This document shows positions 23,982 to 32,132 of a stretch of DNA of 64,000 bases, piece after piece; positions within the stretch are counted from its first letter, which is position 1; each line of letters starts with the position of its first letter. Source of the DNA: Chitinophaga sp. Cy-1792 (GTDB taxonomy: Bacteria > Bacteroidota > Bacteroidia > Chitinophagales > Chitinophagaceae); NCBI RefSeq assembly GCF_011752935.1, contig NZ_VWWO01000001.1, forward strand, positions 496,001 to 560,000. The letters are read 5' to 3'. The translations under genes and the position numbers were made by a program. The notes beneath the pieces were generated by a model that did no database searches, was not told the origin of the DNA, and saw only the letters and a program-made list of their open reading frames with translations.

Positions 23982-24974
23982 TTATCTGGCACCACCTGGT
24001 TTGCGAGGACCGCTACCAGTGTTGGAGGTACGACGTTGACCGCCACCCTGGCCACCGCCACGGTTTTGTCCGCCCTGACCGCCACGGTTTTGACCACCGC
24101 CACGGTTCTGACCGCCCTGGCCACCACCACGGTTTTGTCCGCCACCCTGGCCACCGCCACGGTTAGCGCCACCACCTGGTCTGCGACCTCTTTCACCTTT
24201 TTCGTCGCCGCCTTCAGCTTCGAATTTACCAGCTTTATCTTCTGCTTCTTCTTCCTCTTCAACTTCTTCAGTTTTCTCTGTAGCTCTTTCAGAAAGACCT
24301 TCAGCGATAGCTGCGCAGATGTAGCTGGTGATGATAGCAATAGATTTAGTAGCGTCGTCGTTCGCAGGGATAGCGAAGTCAACTTTGGTAGGGTCAGAGT
24401 TAGTATCTACCATACCGAAAGTAACGATACCGAGACGTTTAGCTTCTGCCAGTGCGATATGCTCGTGAGAGATATCTACCAGGAACAGAGCAGCTGGAAC
24501 GCGAGCCAGTTGAGCGATACCGCCCAGTACTTTCTCCATTTTCTCTTTATCGCGGGATAAAGTCAGGCGCTCTTTTTTAGTGATATTGTCGAAAGTACCG
24601 TCAGCCAGCATTTTTTCGATGCTCTGCATTTTCTTAACGCTCTTACGGATAGTTGCGAAGTTGGTAAGCATACCACCTAACCATCTTTCAGTAACGTAAG
24701 GCATATTGATATTGCGTGCAGCGTCAGCTACGATTTCTTTAGCTTGTTTTTTAGTTGCAACGAACATGATCTTCTTACCGCTTTTTGCGATAGATTTCAG
24801 GGCAGAAGCTGCTTCCTGTAAACCTTCAACGGTTTTGTTCAGATCGATGATATGAATACCTTTCTTTTCTGCGAAAATATAAGGCAGCATTTTCGGGTTC
24901 CATTTTTTCTTCAGGTGACCGAAGTGAACACCTGCCTCCAGTAACTGCTGCTGCAATGAGGTATTATTTTCCAT
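23982..24974 (-). CDS. rpsB: Small ribosomal subunit protein uS2 with acidic and RGG-type C-terminal extension
   Basis: 330 residues from the ATG at 24974; the longer reading would need a TTG. Residues 1-230 are a normal S2 (LLEAGVHFGHLKKKWNPKML, VTERWLGGMLTNF, DISHEHIALAEAKRLGIV). Residues about 235-258 are Glu-rich, and 261-330 form a Gly/Arg/Gln/Asn-rich tail made of NRGGGQ and GGQN-type units, like eukaryotic RGG boxes. S2 is usually 230-260 residues, so the tail is a roughly 95-residue extension. It lies between rpsI and tsf in the ribosomal cluster. Confidence 0.95.
   Translation of the reverse strand: MENNTSLQQQLLEAGVHFGHLKKKWNPKMLPYIFAEKKGIHIIDLNKTVEGLQEAASALKSIAKSGKKIMFVATKKQAKEIVADAARNINMPYVTERWLGGMLTNFATIRKSVKKMQSIEKMLADGTFDNITKKERLTLSRDKEKMEKVLGGIAQLARVPAALFLVDISHEHIALAEAKRLGIVTFGMVDTNSDPTKVDFAIPANDDATKSIAIITSYICAAIAEGLSERATEKTEEVEEEEEAEDKAGKFEAEGGDEKGERGRRPGGGANRGGGQGGGQNRGGGQGGQNRGGGQNRGGQGGQNRGGGQGGGQRRTSNTGSGPRKPGGAR
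24036..24170 (-). repeat. Imperfect tandem repeats encoding the RGG-type tail of S2
   Basis: Short GC-rich units (CCGCCACGGTTTTG, CCACCACGGTTTTG and close variants on the plus strand) recur about seven times at irregular 21-33 bp spacing. They encode NRGGGQ/GGQ units. The array is coding, so it is not a CRISPR, and it is likely to vary in length by replication slippage. Confidence 0.85.
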
Positions 24975-25056
24975 GTTTATATTGCTCAATTAAAAGGATC
25001 AAATAATAATACTGTAGCGGATAATGAAAAGCGCATCCGCCAACAGCTCAAAAATA

Positions 25057-25446
25057 TTAGCGTTTAGAGAACTGGAAGCTTCTTCTAGCTTTTGCTTTAC
25101 CTGGTTTCTTACGTTCTACCGCTCTTGGATCACGTTTCAGCAGACCAGCTGCTTTCAGTGCAGGACGGAACTCTGGATTCACTTCGCACAGTGCGCGGGC
25201 GATACCCAGTTTAATAGCTTCTGCCTGACCTTTGATACCACCACCCTGTGCATTCACTTTCAGGTCGAATTTATCAACCGCATCGATGGTTTTCAGAGGA
25301 GCCTCTACCTGGTTCTGCAGGTAAATCAGAGAAAAGTAGTTTTTATAATCTTTGTCGTTAATAACGATAGCACCGGTACCTTTAGTGATATAAACACGGG
25401 CAACCGCTTCCTTACGACGACCTATTGTATTTTTTTGCTTTTCCAT
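25057..25446 (-). CDS. rpsI: Small ribosomal subunit protein uS9
   Basis: 129 residues, normal length. It shows GRRKEAVARVYITKGTG at the N-terminus, NAQGGGIKGQAEAIKLGIAR in the middle and the conserved basic C-terminus ending in FSKR, which reaches the P-site tRNA. It follows rplM after 14 bp and precedes rpsB. Confidence 0.98.
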   Translation of the reverse strand: MEKQKNTIGRRKEAVARVYITKGTGAIVINDKDYKNYFSLIYLQNQVEAPLKTIDAVDKFDLKVNAQGGGIKGQAEAIKLGIARALCEVNPEFRPALKAAGLLKRDPRAVERKKPGKAKARRSFQFSKR

Positions 25447-25460
25447 GTATCAGAGAAAAA

Positions 25461-25904
25461 TTAGAAAGTTAAAGGTTGTGGTTTCTGAGCTGCATGAGGA
25501 TGTTCAGCTCCGGCATATACAAACAGTTTTTTGTACATTTTACGACCCAGGCGATTTTTAGGAAGCATACCTTTTACAGCTTTCTCAATCATAACCTCAG
25601 GACGGCGACGGATCAGGTCCTTAGCCAGCTCGATTCTCTGACCACCAGGGAAACCAGTGTAGTGGATGTATTCTTTCTCATCCATTTTGTTACCGGTTAA
25701 TTTGATCTTTTCAGCGTTGATAACGATGATATAGTCACCGCAATCAGTATGAGGAGTATAGTAAGGTTTGTTCTTACCTCTTAAAATAGCGGCCATTTTA
25801 GCAGCAACCCTGCCAAGTGTCAGATTGGTAGCATCTACGATGTGCCAGTCACGCGTTACGTAAGCGTCGTTTGCCGATTTTGTTTTAAAACTTAAAGTGT
25901 TCAT
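25461..25904 (-). CDS. rplM: Large ribosomal subunit protein uL13
   Basis: 147 residues, full length. Family signatures are [39 protein letters not shown] and [20 protein letters not shown]. It is the first gene of the rplM-rpsI-rpsB-tsf cluster. The upstream 279 bp must contain the ribosomal promoter and shows no other gene. Confidence 0.98.
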   Translation of the reverse strand: MNTLSFKTKSANDAYVTRDWHIVDATNLTLGRVAAKMAAILRGKNKPYYTPHTDCGDYIIVINAEKIKLTGNKMDEKEYIHYTGFPGGQRIELAKDLIRRRPEVMIEKAVKGMLPKNRLGRKMYKKLFVYAGAEHPHAAQKPQPLTF

Positions 25905-26116
25905 TGTTGTATACGATAAAGATTACGTCTTGTAAACAATTCCCCAATTACAGGGAGGTGCAAAGGTAAGTTTCACATTCTTAATAACAATACATTTTCA
26001 GCACTTTTTTGCATAGCACCTTTGTAACTAATTGATGTTCAATAAAAATTTTGTTTAAAAGTTATTAACAGCATTTGTCGTCCCCGTTGATAAGTCGATT
26101 TTTTCTCATATAAAGA

Positions 26117-26159
26117 GGCCCGAAATAACAGATATTCAGCAGATCTGCTATTTCGGGCC
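26117..26159 (-). terminator. Putative terminator of the zinc metallopeptidase gene
   Basis: 11-bp perfect outer stem (26117-26127 with 26149-26159) with a further 5-bp inner stem after one mismatch. It lies 24 bp after the stop codon of the minus-strand gene; the U-run is weak. Confidence 0.65.
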
Positions 26160-26183
26160 GCAGTATAATAATATATGATAAGC

Positions 26184-26873
26184 CTAATCCCGGCTACGAC
26201 CACCTAAAAATATCATCAGGTATTGTACAAAGGTAGCAATGGATGCCAAAGCGGCTACTACGTAGGTCATAGCAGCCCACCAGAGGGCATTTTTGGCCTT
26301 GTCATGCTCCCCTTTCGCCATAATGGTAGTGTTATCCAGCCAGGCCAGTGCCCTCCTGGATGCGTCAAATTCGACCGGCAGGGTAATAATGGCAAACAAA
26401 GTGGTTATGCCGAACATAATAATACCTATCAATAATAACTGTGGAAAAGTGTTGATCAGCAATATGCCGCCCAGCAATACCCAGTTTACAATGCTGGCAC
26501 TCCACTGCACCGCCGGCACCAGTTTGGAGCGCATGCCCAGCCACGGATAATGTGCCGCATCCTGTACCGCATGCCCGCACTCGTGCGCTGCTACGGCAGC
26601 GGCAGCCACATTGGCGCCATTATATACATCCGGACTTAAATTCACCGTTTTATCGCCCGGATTGTAGTGGTCAGAGAGAAATCCATCCACGGATCTCACC
26701 TGAACATCATATATCTTATTGTCTTTCAACATTTTCTCCGCTATTTCCCGGCCGGTTAGCCCGGAAGAGGTAGGTATCTCGCTATATTCCCGGAAACGGC
26801 TCTTTAATACCGCCCCAACCAACATACTGATCCCCACAAAAATCAAAGAAACGATCATTATTCCTGGTGTCAT
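26184..26873 (-). CDS. Membrane zinc metallopeptidase (YugP-like)
   Basis: 229 residues from the ATG at 26873. An N-terminal transmembrane helix (about residues 5-22) is followed by GLTGREIAEKMLKDN, and a soluble segment carries the zinc motif HECGH (His97, Glu98, His101). Three hydrophobic segments follow near residues 123-145, 150-168 and 200-222. This matches the YugP-type peptidase family, whose substrates are not known. Its terminator-like hairpin lies 24 bp past the stop. Confidence 0.88.
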   Translation of the reverse strand: MTPGIMIVSLIFVGISMLVGAVLKSRFREYSEIPTSSGLTGREIAEKMLKDNKIYDVQVRSVDGFLSDHYNPGDKTVNLSPDVYNGANVAAAAVAAHECGHAVQDAAHYPWLGMRSKLVPAVQWSASIVNWVLLGGILLINTFPQLLLIGIIMFGITTLFAIITLPVEFDASRRALAWLDNTTIMAKGEHDKAKNALWWAAMTYVVAALASIATFVQYLMIFLGGRSRD

Positions 26874-27455
26874 ATGCAATAATTTTTACAGAATATCTGA
26901 GAAAATGAGGTCAAAAACCCTTCCAACTCATCCCCTTTAACGTTTATTTAGGGGTTACCTGACACCCCTTCTTTTATCCGTCTACCTTTCCGTTCATCCA
27001 TAAATTTAACACTGCCATATTGGCGAAATAGAACTTTTTTTAAGCATTTTTTGCGACTATTTGTCACACAACCTACCCATATAGACCGATCGGTTTTCAT
27101 ATGCAAAATTCCCTGACATCACCCCTATTTATCAACATTTTATGGCTTGCCAATGAAAGTAATATTGAACCAAAAAGGGGGCTGAAACAAGCGATGGCAG
27201 CCACTTTATAACATTAAAAAAATACCTCAAAAGTTATTCACATCGATTAAATAAACTTTTTTATTCTGAACCCATTTAGTAATTTAGACCTGAATTTAAT
27301 GGGTTAGTAAGTAGAAAGAGTCAACGGAATCTTCCGTTTGGCTCTTTTCTCATTTTAGGGGAATCATTCACCCGGATTTTAATCTTCTTACCTCATCTTT
27401 TATCTCCCATATTTTATAAATCCATTTATTTTGTACCTCGCCTTTTCAAAAATCT
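26874..27455. other. 582-bp divergent gap between the peptidase gene and radA
   Basis: AT-rich and without a convincing gene. It holds two DnaA-box-like 9-mers (TTATCAACA at 27129-27137 and TTATTCACA at 27234-27242), an ACCGATCGGT palindrome near 27090, and two consecutive hairpins at 27269-27305 and 27313-27350. The length is unusual for this gene-dense window. Confidence 0.6.
27269..27350 (+). ncRNA. Possible small RNA or leader with two hairpins
   Basis: An 8-bp stem (27269-27276 with 27298-27305) is followed by a longer imperfect hairpin (about 27313-27329 with 27332-27350) that ends in a short U-rich stretch. It starts about 185 bp before radA and has no coding potential. It could be a small RNA with terminator or a radA leader element; I recognise no known RNA family. 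Confidence 0.3.
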
Positions 27456-28829
27456 ATGAGTAAAATTAAAACTGCATTCTTCTGTCAGAATTGTGGATAT
27501 GAATCTGCTAAATGGAATGGTAAATGTCCAAGTTGCGGTCAATGGAACACCTTCGTTGAAGAACGCGTTCAAAAAGATATTCCGCTGAAACAAGACTGGA
27601 AAAACCAGGACAGCAATCCGGCACGCACCCAAAAGATTGTTAGTCTGTCTGATATACAAACAGTAGCGGAAAAAAGATTACTGACGCCGGACAATGAGCT
27701 GAACCGCGTACTGGGCGGTGGTATCGTTGCAGGCTCTCTCGTACTCGTTGGTGGTGAACCTGGTATAGGAAAGTCTACTTTGTTTCTTCAGAATGCACTT
27801 CAACTGAAAGATGTAAGAACGCTTTATATCAGTGGTGAAGAAAGTGAGCAACAGATCAAAATGAGGGCAGACAGAATCCAAAGTTCCAATGATCAGTTTT
27901 ACCTGTTAACGGAAACATCCACCCAAACGATCTTCCAGGAAATTAAAAAACTGCAGCCGCAGTTAGTGATTGTGGATTCTATTCAAACATTGCAGTCGCC
28001 CTTCATAGAATCAGCACCAGGAAGCGTTTCGCAGATCAGGGAAACAACTGCTGAGTTACAGCGATTTGCAAAGGAAAGCAACATTCCTGTTTTCCTGATC
28101 GGGCATATTACCAAAGATGGCTCCATTGCAGGACCAAAAGTTTTGGAGCATATGGTTGATACCGTATTGCAGTTTGAGGGAGATCAGCATTATGCCTATC
28201 GCATTCTGCGTACTATCAAAAACCGTTTTGGATCTACTGCGGAACTGGGCATTTATGAAATGACCGGCACAGGGTTAAGGCAGGTTACTAATCCTTCCGA
28301 AATTCTGATCTCGCAAAGAGACGATTTATTAAGCGGTGTAGCTATCTCTGCTACAATGGAAGGGATGCGTCCACTGCTGGTGGAAGTACAGGCACTGGTA
28401 ACCCAGTCTGTTTACGGCACACCACAGCGAACCGCCACCGGCTTCGATTTGCGCCGTCTGCAACTGCTGCTGGCCGTACTGGAAAAAAGAGGTGGTTTCC
28501 ACTTCGGTGTGAAGGATGTTTTTCTGAATATTGCGGGAGGGTTAAGAGTAGAAGATCCTTCTATCGACCTCGCTGTATTATGCGCTTTATTATCTTCCTA
28601 TGAAGATATTGCACTGCCAAATAAGCTCTGCTTTGCCGGCGAAGTTGGCCTCAGCGGTGAGATCCGTGCAGTCAACAGGATTGAGCAGCGTATTGCCGAA
28701 GCTGAGAAACTCGGTTTTGAAAAAATATTTATCTCCAGATACAACAAAAAAGGAATAGATTTCAGTAAATTCAATATAGAAGTGATTGCGGTTGGACGTG
28801 TGGAAGAAGTATACCAACAACTGTTTTGA
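27456..28829 (+). CDS. radA: DNA repair protein RadA
   Basis: 457 residues, full length. RadA (Sms) is a RecA-like helicase that promotes branch migration in recombination. The N-terminal C4 zinc finger uses Cys10, Cys13, Cys24 and Cys27. Walker A is GGEPGIGKST at about residues 99-108, Walker B lies in LVIVDSIQTL, and the RadA-specific KNRFG motif is at about residues 255-259. The C-terminal Lon-protease-like domain starts near residue 290 (MRPLLVEVQALV). Confidence 0.97.
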   Translation: MSKIKTAFFCQNCGYESAKWNGKCPSCGQWNTFVEERVQKDIPLKQDWKNQDSNPARTQKIVSLSDIQTVAEKRLLTPDNELNRVLGGGIVAGSLVLVGGEPGIGKSTLFLQNALQLKDVRTLYISGEESEQQIKMRADRIQSSNDQFYLLTETSTQTIFQEIKKLQPQLVIVDSIQTLQSPFIESAPGSVSQIRETTAELQRFAKESNIPVFLIGHITKDGSIAGPKVLEHMVDTVLQFEGDQHYAYRILRTIKNRFGSTAELGIYEMTGTGLRQVTNPSEILISQRDDLLSGVAISATMEGMRPLLVEVQALVTQSVYGTPQRTATGFDLRRLQLLLAVLEKRGGFHFGVKDVFLNIAGGLRVEDPSIDLAVLCALLSSYEDIALPNKLCFAGEVGLSGEIRAVNRIEQRIAEAEKLGFEKIFISRYNKKGIDFSKFNIEVIAVGRVEEVYQQLF

Positions 28830-28847
28830 TCCAATAACCATTAACGT

Positions 28848-29534
28848 ATGATTTCCCGTTTGTTAACTCCTTTAATGGAGCTATTCTATCCTCATTGCTG
28901 TGACATTTGCGGTGCCGACTTAAATGACAAAGCAGAGAAACTATGTATCTCCTGTGCAGCAGGATTACCGGCAACACAATATCACTTACTGGCCAACAAC
29001 CCGGTGGAGAAGATCTTCTGGGGAAGAGCACCGGTGAGTCATGCCATGGCTGGGTACTACTATACCAAATCGGCAGGAATACAACAGCTGATACATCTTT
29101 TTAAATATAAGAACCGGCAGGATATTGCGTTATACATGGGCAGGAAGATGGGACATATGCTGTTACAAAGTGAATGGCTATACGAAATTGATGCGCTGAT
29201 ACCTGTGCCGCTGTTCCCGGGAAAAGAAAGGCAGCGGGGATATAACCAGGCTACCCTGTTGTGCCAGGGAATTGCAGCTATCACCGGCAAATCAATCTGG
29301 ACCGACGTACTCAGGCGGGAAAAATATACAAATACACAAACCCGAAAAGGGAGGGTGAGCAGGTGGGATAATGTTTCCGATGTTTTCAATGTAAGTAAAT
29401 CTTTGAAAGGCAATCACTTATTACTGGTAGATGATGTAATTACTACCGGTGCCACCACTGAAGCCTGCTGCCTTGCCCTTCAAAAAGCAGGCGCCAATGT
29501 CAGTGTTTCCTGTCTGGCATATGCCTGGACATAG
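28848..29534 (+). CDS. ComF-family phosphoribosyltransferase-like protein
   Basis: 228 residues. ComF proteins are linked to DNA uptake in naturally competent bacteria, but the family is also common in non-competent ones. An N-terminal zinc finger is visible (CCDICGADLN, then CISC), and a type I phosphoribosyltransferase fold follows with LIPVPLFPGKERQRGYNQA and the PRPP-binding loop LLLVDDVITTGAT near residues 190-202. It starts 18 bp after radA, consistent with co-transcription of two DNA-transaction genes. Confidence 0.92.
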   Translation: MISRLLTPLMELFYPHCCDICGADLNDKAEKLCISCAAGLPATQYHLLANNPVEKIFWGRAPVSHAMAGYYYTKSAGIQQLIHLFKYKNRQDIALYMGRKMGHMLLQSEWLYEIDALIPVPLFPGKERQRGYNQATLLCQGIAAITGKSIWTDVLRREKYTNTQTRKGRVSRWDNVSDVFNVSKSLKGNHLLLVDDVITTGATTEACCLALQKAGANVSVSCLAYAWT

Positions 29535-29619
29535 AAAAAACCCAAAATCTAATAACGGATAATTAACTTTATATTTTAATCAGCACATTTAATTTTGATA
29601 GGACTAATACCATAGTAAT

Positions 29620-30153
29620 ATGTTTAAACTTGCCATTCTATCTGTCGTTATGTTTTTTGCAGCAGCAGCCTCCCACTTATATGACTTTAAAGTAGACGCC
29701 GTAGAGGGCGGCAAAATCGATTTCTCCAAATACAAGGGAAAGAAGGTCCTGATTGTAAATACGGCCTCTCTCTGCGGTAACACGCCTCAATATGAAGGGC
29801 TGGAAAAATTGTATAAAAAGTATGAAGGTAAACTGGTGATAGTTGGTTTTCCTGCCAATAACTTCGGTAGTCAGGAACCAGGATCAAATAAAGAGATCCA
29901 GGAATTCTGTACAAAAAAATATGCCGTAACTTTTCCTATGGCTGCAAAAATTTCTGTTAAGGGTGCCGACATCCACCCATTGTATAAATGGCTGACAGAC
30001 GAAAGCAAAGCAAAACACATGGAGCCAACGGAAGTGACCTGGAATTTTCAGAAATATCTTTTAGATGAAAAAGGCAACCTGGTTGCTGTATTCTCTCCTA
30101 AAACACAGCCGGAAGCACCTGAAGTAATCGCAGCAATAGAGAAAAAATACTAA
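29620..30153 (+). CDS. Glutathione peroxidase-family protein (thioredoxin-dependent type)
   Basis: 177 residues. It reduces hydroperoxides. A hydrophobic N-terminus (residues 1-18) suggests export. The peroxidatic cysteine is Cys52 in NTASLCGNTPQY (Cys, not selenocysteine), the active-site Gln is Gln85 in NNFGSQEPGSN, and a Trp/Asn pair appears in VTWNFQKYL. A second cysteine, Cys97 in EFCTKKY, is at the position of the resolving Cys of thioredoxin-dependent members. It is not obviously in an operon; ComF ends 85 bp upstream. Confidence 0.92.
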   Translation: MFKLAILSVVMFFAAAASHLYDFKVDAVEGGKIDFSKYKGKKVLIVNTASLCGNTPQYEGLEKLYKKYEGKLVIVGFPANNFGSQEPGSNKEIQEFCTKKYAVTFPMAAKISVKGADIHPLYKWLTDESKAKHMEPTEVTWNFQKYLLDEKGNLVAVFSPKTQPEAPEVIAAIEKKY

Positions 30154-30261
30154 TCTTCTTTCATAATCCTTAGCCAGCTCTTAGTGTATATGTATACGCT
30201 ACTATCGGTTATGCCCACACGCAGCTGATATAGCCATCTTTTACACCTAGTTCTTTAATGC

Positions 30262-30813
30262 ATGAAACCATATTTAAACCGCTCAGGAAAACTATGCCTT
30301 CTAATGCTGGTTGTGTTGTTAATCTCTGGTGTGGCCTGCCAGAACACCATCGACGGCCCTTCGATGAATTGTCCGGGCATGAGTTTTCAATTGAACCTTA
30401 ACAACCTGCCATACGCCTTAAACCTTAGCAGTAGTACTTTCTTCCGTCAGAAAACAGATAGTGGCGGCCGCAAATACCTAAGCATAGAAGCAGTAAATGA
30501 CAGCGTGAAAATCATTATTAATGTGAATGATGGCATGTATTCAGACAGCCTGATTCAAAACGATTCCATTACCTACAAAACATATAGCTACTCCAAATCA
30601 TCCAAAGTGCAGGGTGGACTGGTTATAGTTGGCATACAGGTACCGGGTGACTATGGCTATAAATACCTGGATACTGACACCAGCAGTGTGACTATCACGA
30701 AAATTAATCCCCAGACGAAAAAAGTCTATGGTTACTACTATGTATCCTCCTCGGGCCACACGGTACTGGGCAGTGGCAGTTTCGAAAGCACCTGCTATCT
30801 GTCACTCCGCTAG
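30262..30813 (+). CDS. Hypothetical lipoprotein
   Basis: 183 residues. A lipoprotein signal peptide ends in SGVAC with Cys26. The mature protein is Ser/Thr/Tyr-rich and beta-strand-prone (KVYGYYYVSSSGHTVLGSGS) with a second region in YGYKYLDTDTSSVTITK. It has two further cysteines, one in MNCPGMS and one in the C-terminal STCYLS, that could be disulfide-linked. No family is recognised. The next gene, holB, begins 32 bp downstream. Confidence 0.7.
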   Translation: MKPYLNRSGKLCLLMLVVLLISGVACQNTIDGPSMNCPGMSFQLNLNNLPYALNLSSSTFFRQKTDSGGRKYLSIEAVNDSVKIIINVNDGMYSDSLIQNDSITYKTYSYSKSSKVQGGLVIVGIQVPGDYGYKYLDTDTSSVTITKINPQTKKVYGYYYVSSSGHTVLGSGSFESTCYLSLR

Positions 30814-30845
30814 ACCTGTTTAGCGGCTTTTCATTATCTTGCGGC

Positions 30846-31985
30846 ATGCTTTTTACAGACATTATAGGACAATCTGCCGTATCCAGACAGCTGGTGCAAT
30901 CCGTACAACAGAACAGGCTTAGTCATGCCATGATTTTGCTGGCGCCGGAAGGTGCCGGAGGATTACCACTCGGGCTGGCATTTACGCAGTACCTGGTTTG
31001 TGAAAACAAGCAGCAGGAAGGGGCCTGTGGGCAATGTCCGGGCTGTATTAAAGCCTCTCAGTATATTCACCCGGACATACACTTTTCTTATCCGGTTATT
31101 CCCCGTAAATCGGGCGACAAACCTGTCAGCACAGATTATATCAATGAATGGAGGGAATTTGTAGGTGTCAACCCTTATGGGAATGCCTATGACTGGCTGC
31201 AATTCATTGGTGCCGAGAACAAACAGGGAAATATTACTGCAACAGAGTGCCAGGATATCATCCGTAAGCTGAACCTGAAAAGCTTTGAAAGTGGTTATAA
31301 GATCCTGCTGATGTGGATGCCGGAATATCTTGGCAATGAGGGGAACCGCTTGCTGAAGCTAATAGAGGAGCCTCCTGTTAATACACTTTTTATTCTGATA
31401 GCTGAAAACCAGGAACAGATCCTGGCCACCATACTTTCCAGGACCCACCTGATAAAAGTGAACCCCATCCCGAAAGAGGATATGGTGAAATCACTGGTGG
31501 AAAAGGGAAACGTTCCTCCACAGCGGGCACAGCAAATCGCTACTATTACTGCCGGCAATTACAGGGAAGCCGTTTACCTGTTGCAGCATTCGGACGACGA
31601 TTATCATGAATTGCTGCGCAACTGGCTGAACTACATATTTACGGGTAACCGGCCTGCTTTGCAGGAGTGGATCGAAGCTATTTCCAGTGCCAAAACCGGT
31701 AGGGAAAACCAGAAACAGTTTCTCCGATATTTCATCAACCTGCTGGAACATACTATCCGGTTACAGTTTATAGATCGTAGTCAGCTGGCATTTTCTGCTG
31801 AGGAAATGGACTTTTCTGCGAAGTTGCTGAAACTGGCCAATCTGGAGCAAATGGAGCAGATTATCGAATTATTGGACAATTCCTACTATCATATTGAGCG
31901 GAACGCCAACGCCAAGATGCTATTTCATGCCCTGTCCATCAAGCTACAATATATATTCAAAAAGAAAGCTATACCTACAATCTAA
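30846..31985 (+). CDS. holB: DNA polymerase III delta' subunit
   Basis: 379 residues. It is a clamp-loader subunit. It starts MLFTDIIGQSAVSRQLV and has the AAA+ layout RLSHAMILLAPEGAGG, but the P-loop at residues 33-43 lacks the Gly-Lys-Ser/Thr, as in delta' subunits that do not hydrolyse ATP. A four-cysteine zinc module is present (Cys52, Cys61, Cys64, Cys67), followed by KILLMWMPEYLGNEGNRLLK with the conserved LLKLIEEPP. It sits directly upstream of ricT, a neighbourhood I recognise from Bacteroidota genomes. Confidence 0.92.
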   Translation: MLFTDIIGQSAVSRQLVQSVQQNRLSHAMILLAPEGAGGLPLGLAFTQYLVCENKQQEGACGQCPGCIKASQYIHPDIHFSYPVIPRKSGDKPVSTDYINEWREFVGVNPYGNAYDWLQFIGAENKQGNITATECQDIIRKLNLKSFESGYKILLMWMPEYLGNEGNRLLKLIEEPPVNTLFILIAENQEQILATILSRTHLIKVNPIPKEDMVKSLVEKGNVPPQRAQQIATITAGNYREAVYLLQHSDDDYHELLRNWLNYIFTGNRPALQEWIEAISSAKTGRENQKQFLRYFINLLEHTIRLQFIDRSQLAFSAEEMDFSAKLLKLANLEQMEQIIELLDNSYYHIERNANAKMLFHALSIKLQYIFKKKAIPTI

Positions 31986-32025
31986 GAAGCACCGGACTTT
32001 AGGGGCCATATCATCGCGATTTCCT

Positions 32026-32033
32026 TATCTTTG
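32026..32033 (+). promoter_or_regulatory. Candidate -7 promoter element of ricT
   Basis: TATCTTTG fits TAnnTTTG, 99 bp before the ricT ATG, in the short gap after holB. No -33 TTTG lies at the right distance. Confidence 0.35.
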
Positions 32034-32132
32034 CTGCATTCCGTCTTTTTGTTTTTATTGCAGGAATACTGTATATTAAAGGATTGGAATGACCTGAAAT
32101 GCTTATTTCTAAAATTTAAACTAATTAATAAT

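Noticed and set aside
24036..24170. CRISPR-like short repeats
   Set aside because: Repeats are in frame, irregular in spacing and encode the Gly/Arg-rich tail of S2; there are no unique spacers and no cas genes.
26062..27242. Chromosomal replication origin
   Set aside because: Only scattered, imperfect DnaA-like 9-mers; no dnaA, dnaN or other origin-associated genes nearby and no clustered AT-rich repeat array.
29770..29778. Selenocysteine in the glutathione peroxidase
   Set aside because: The active-site codon is TGC (Cys52), not TGA.
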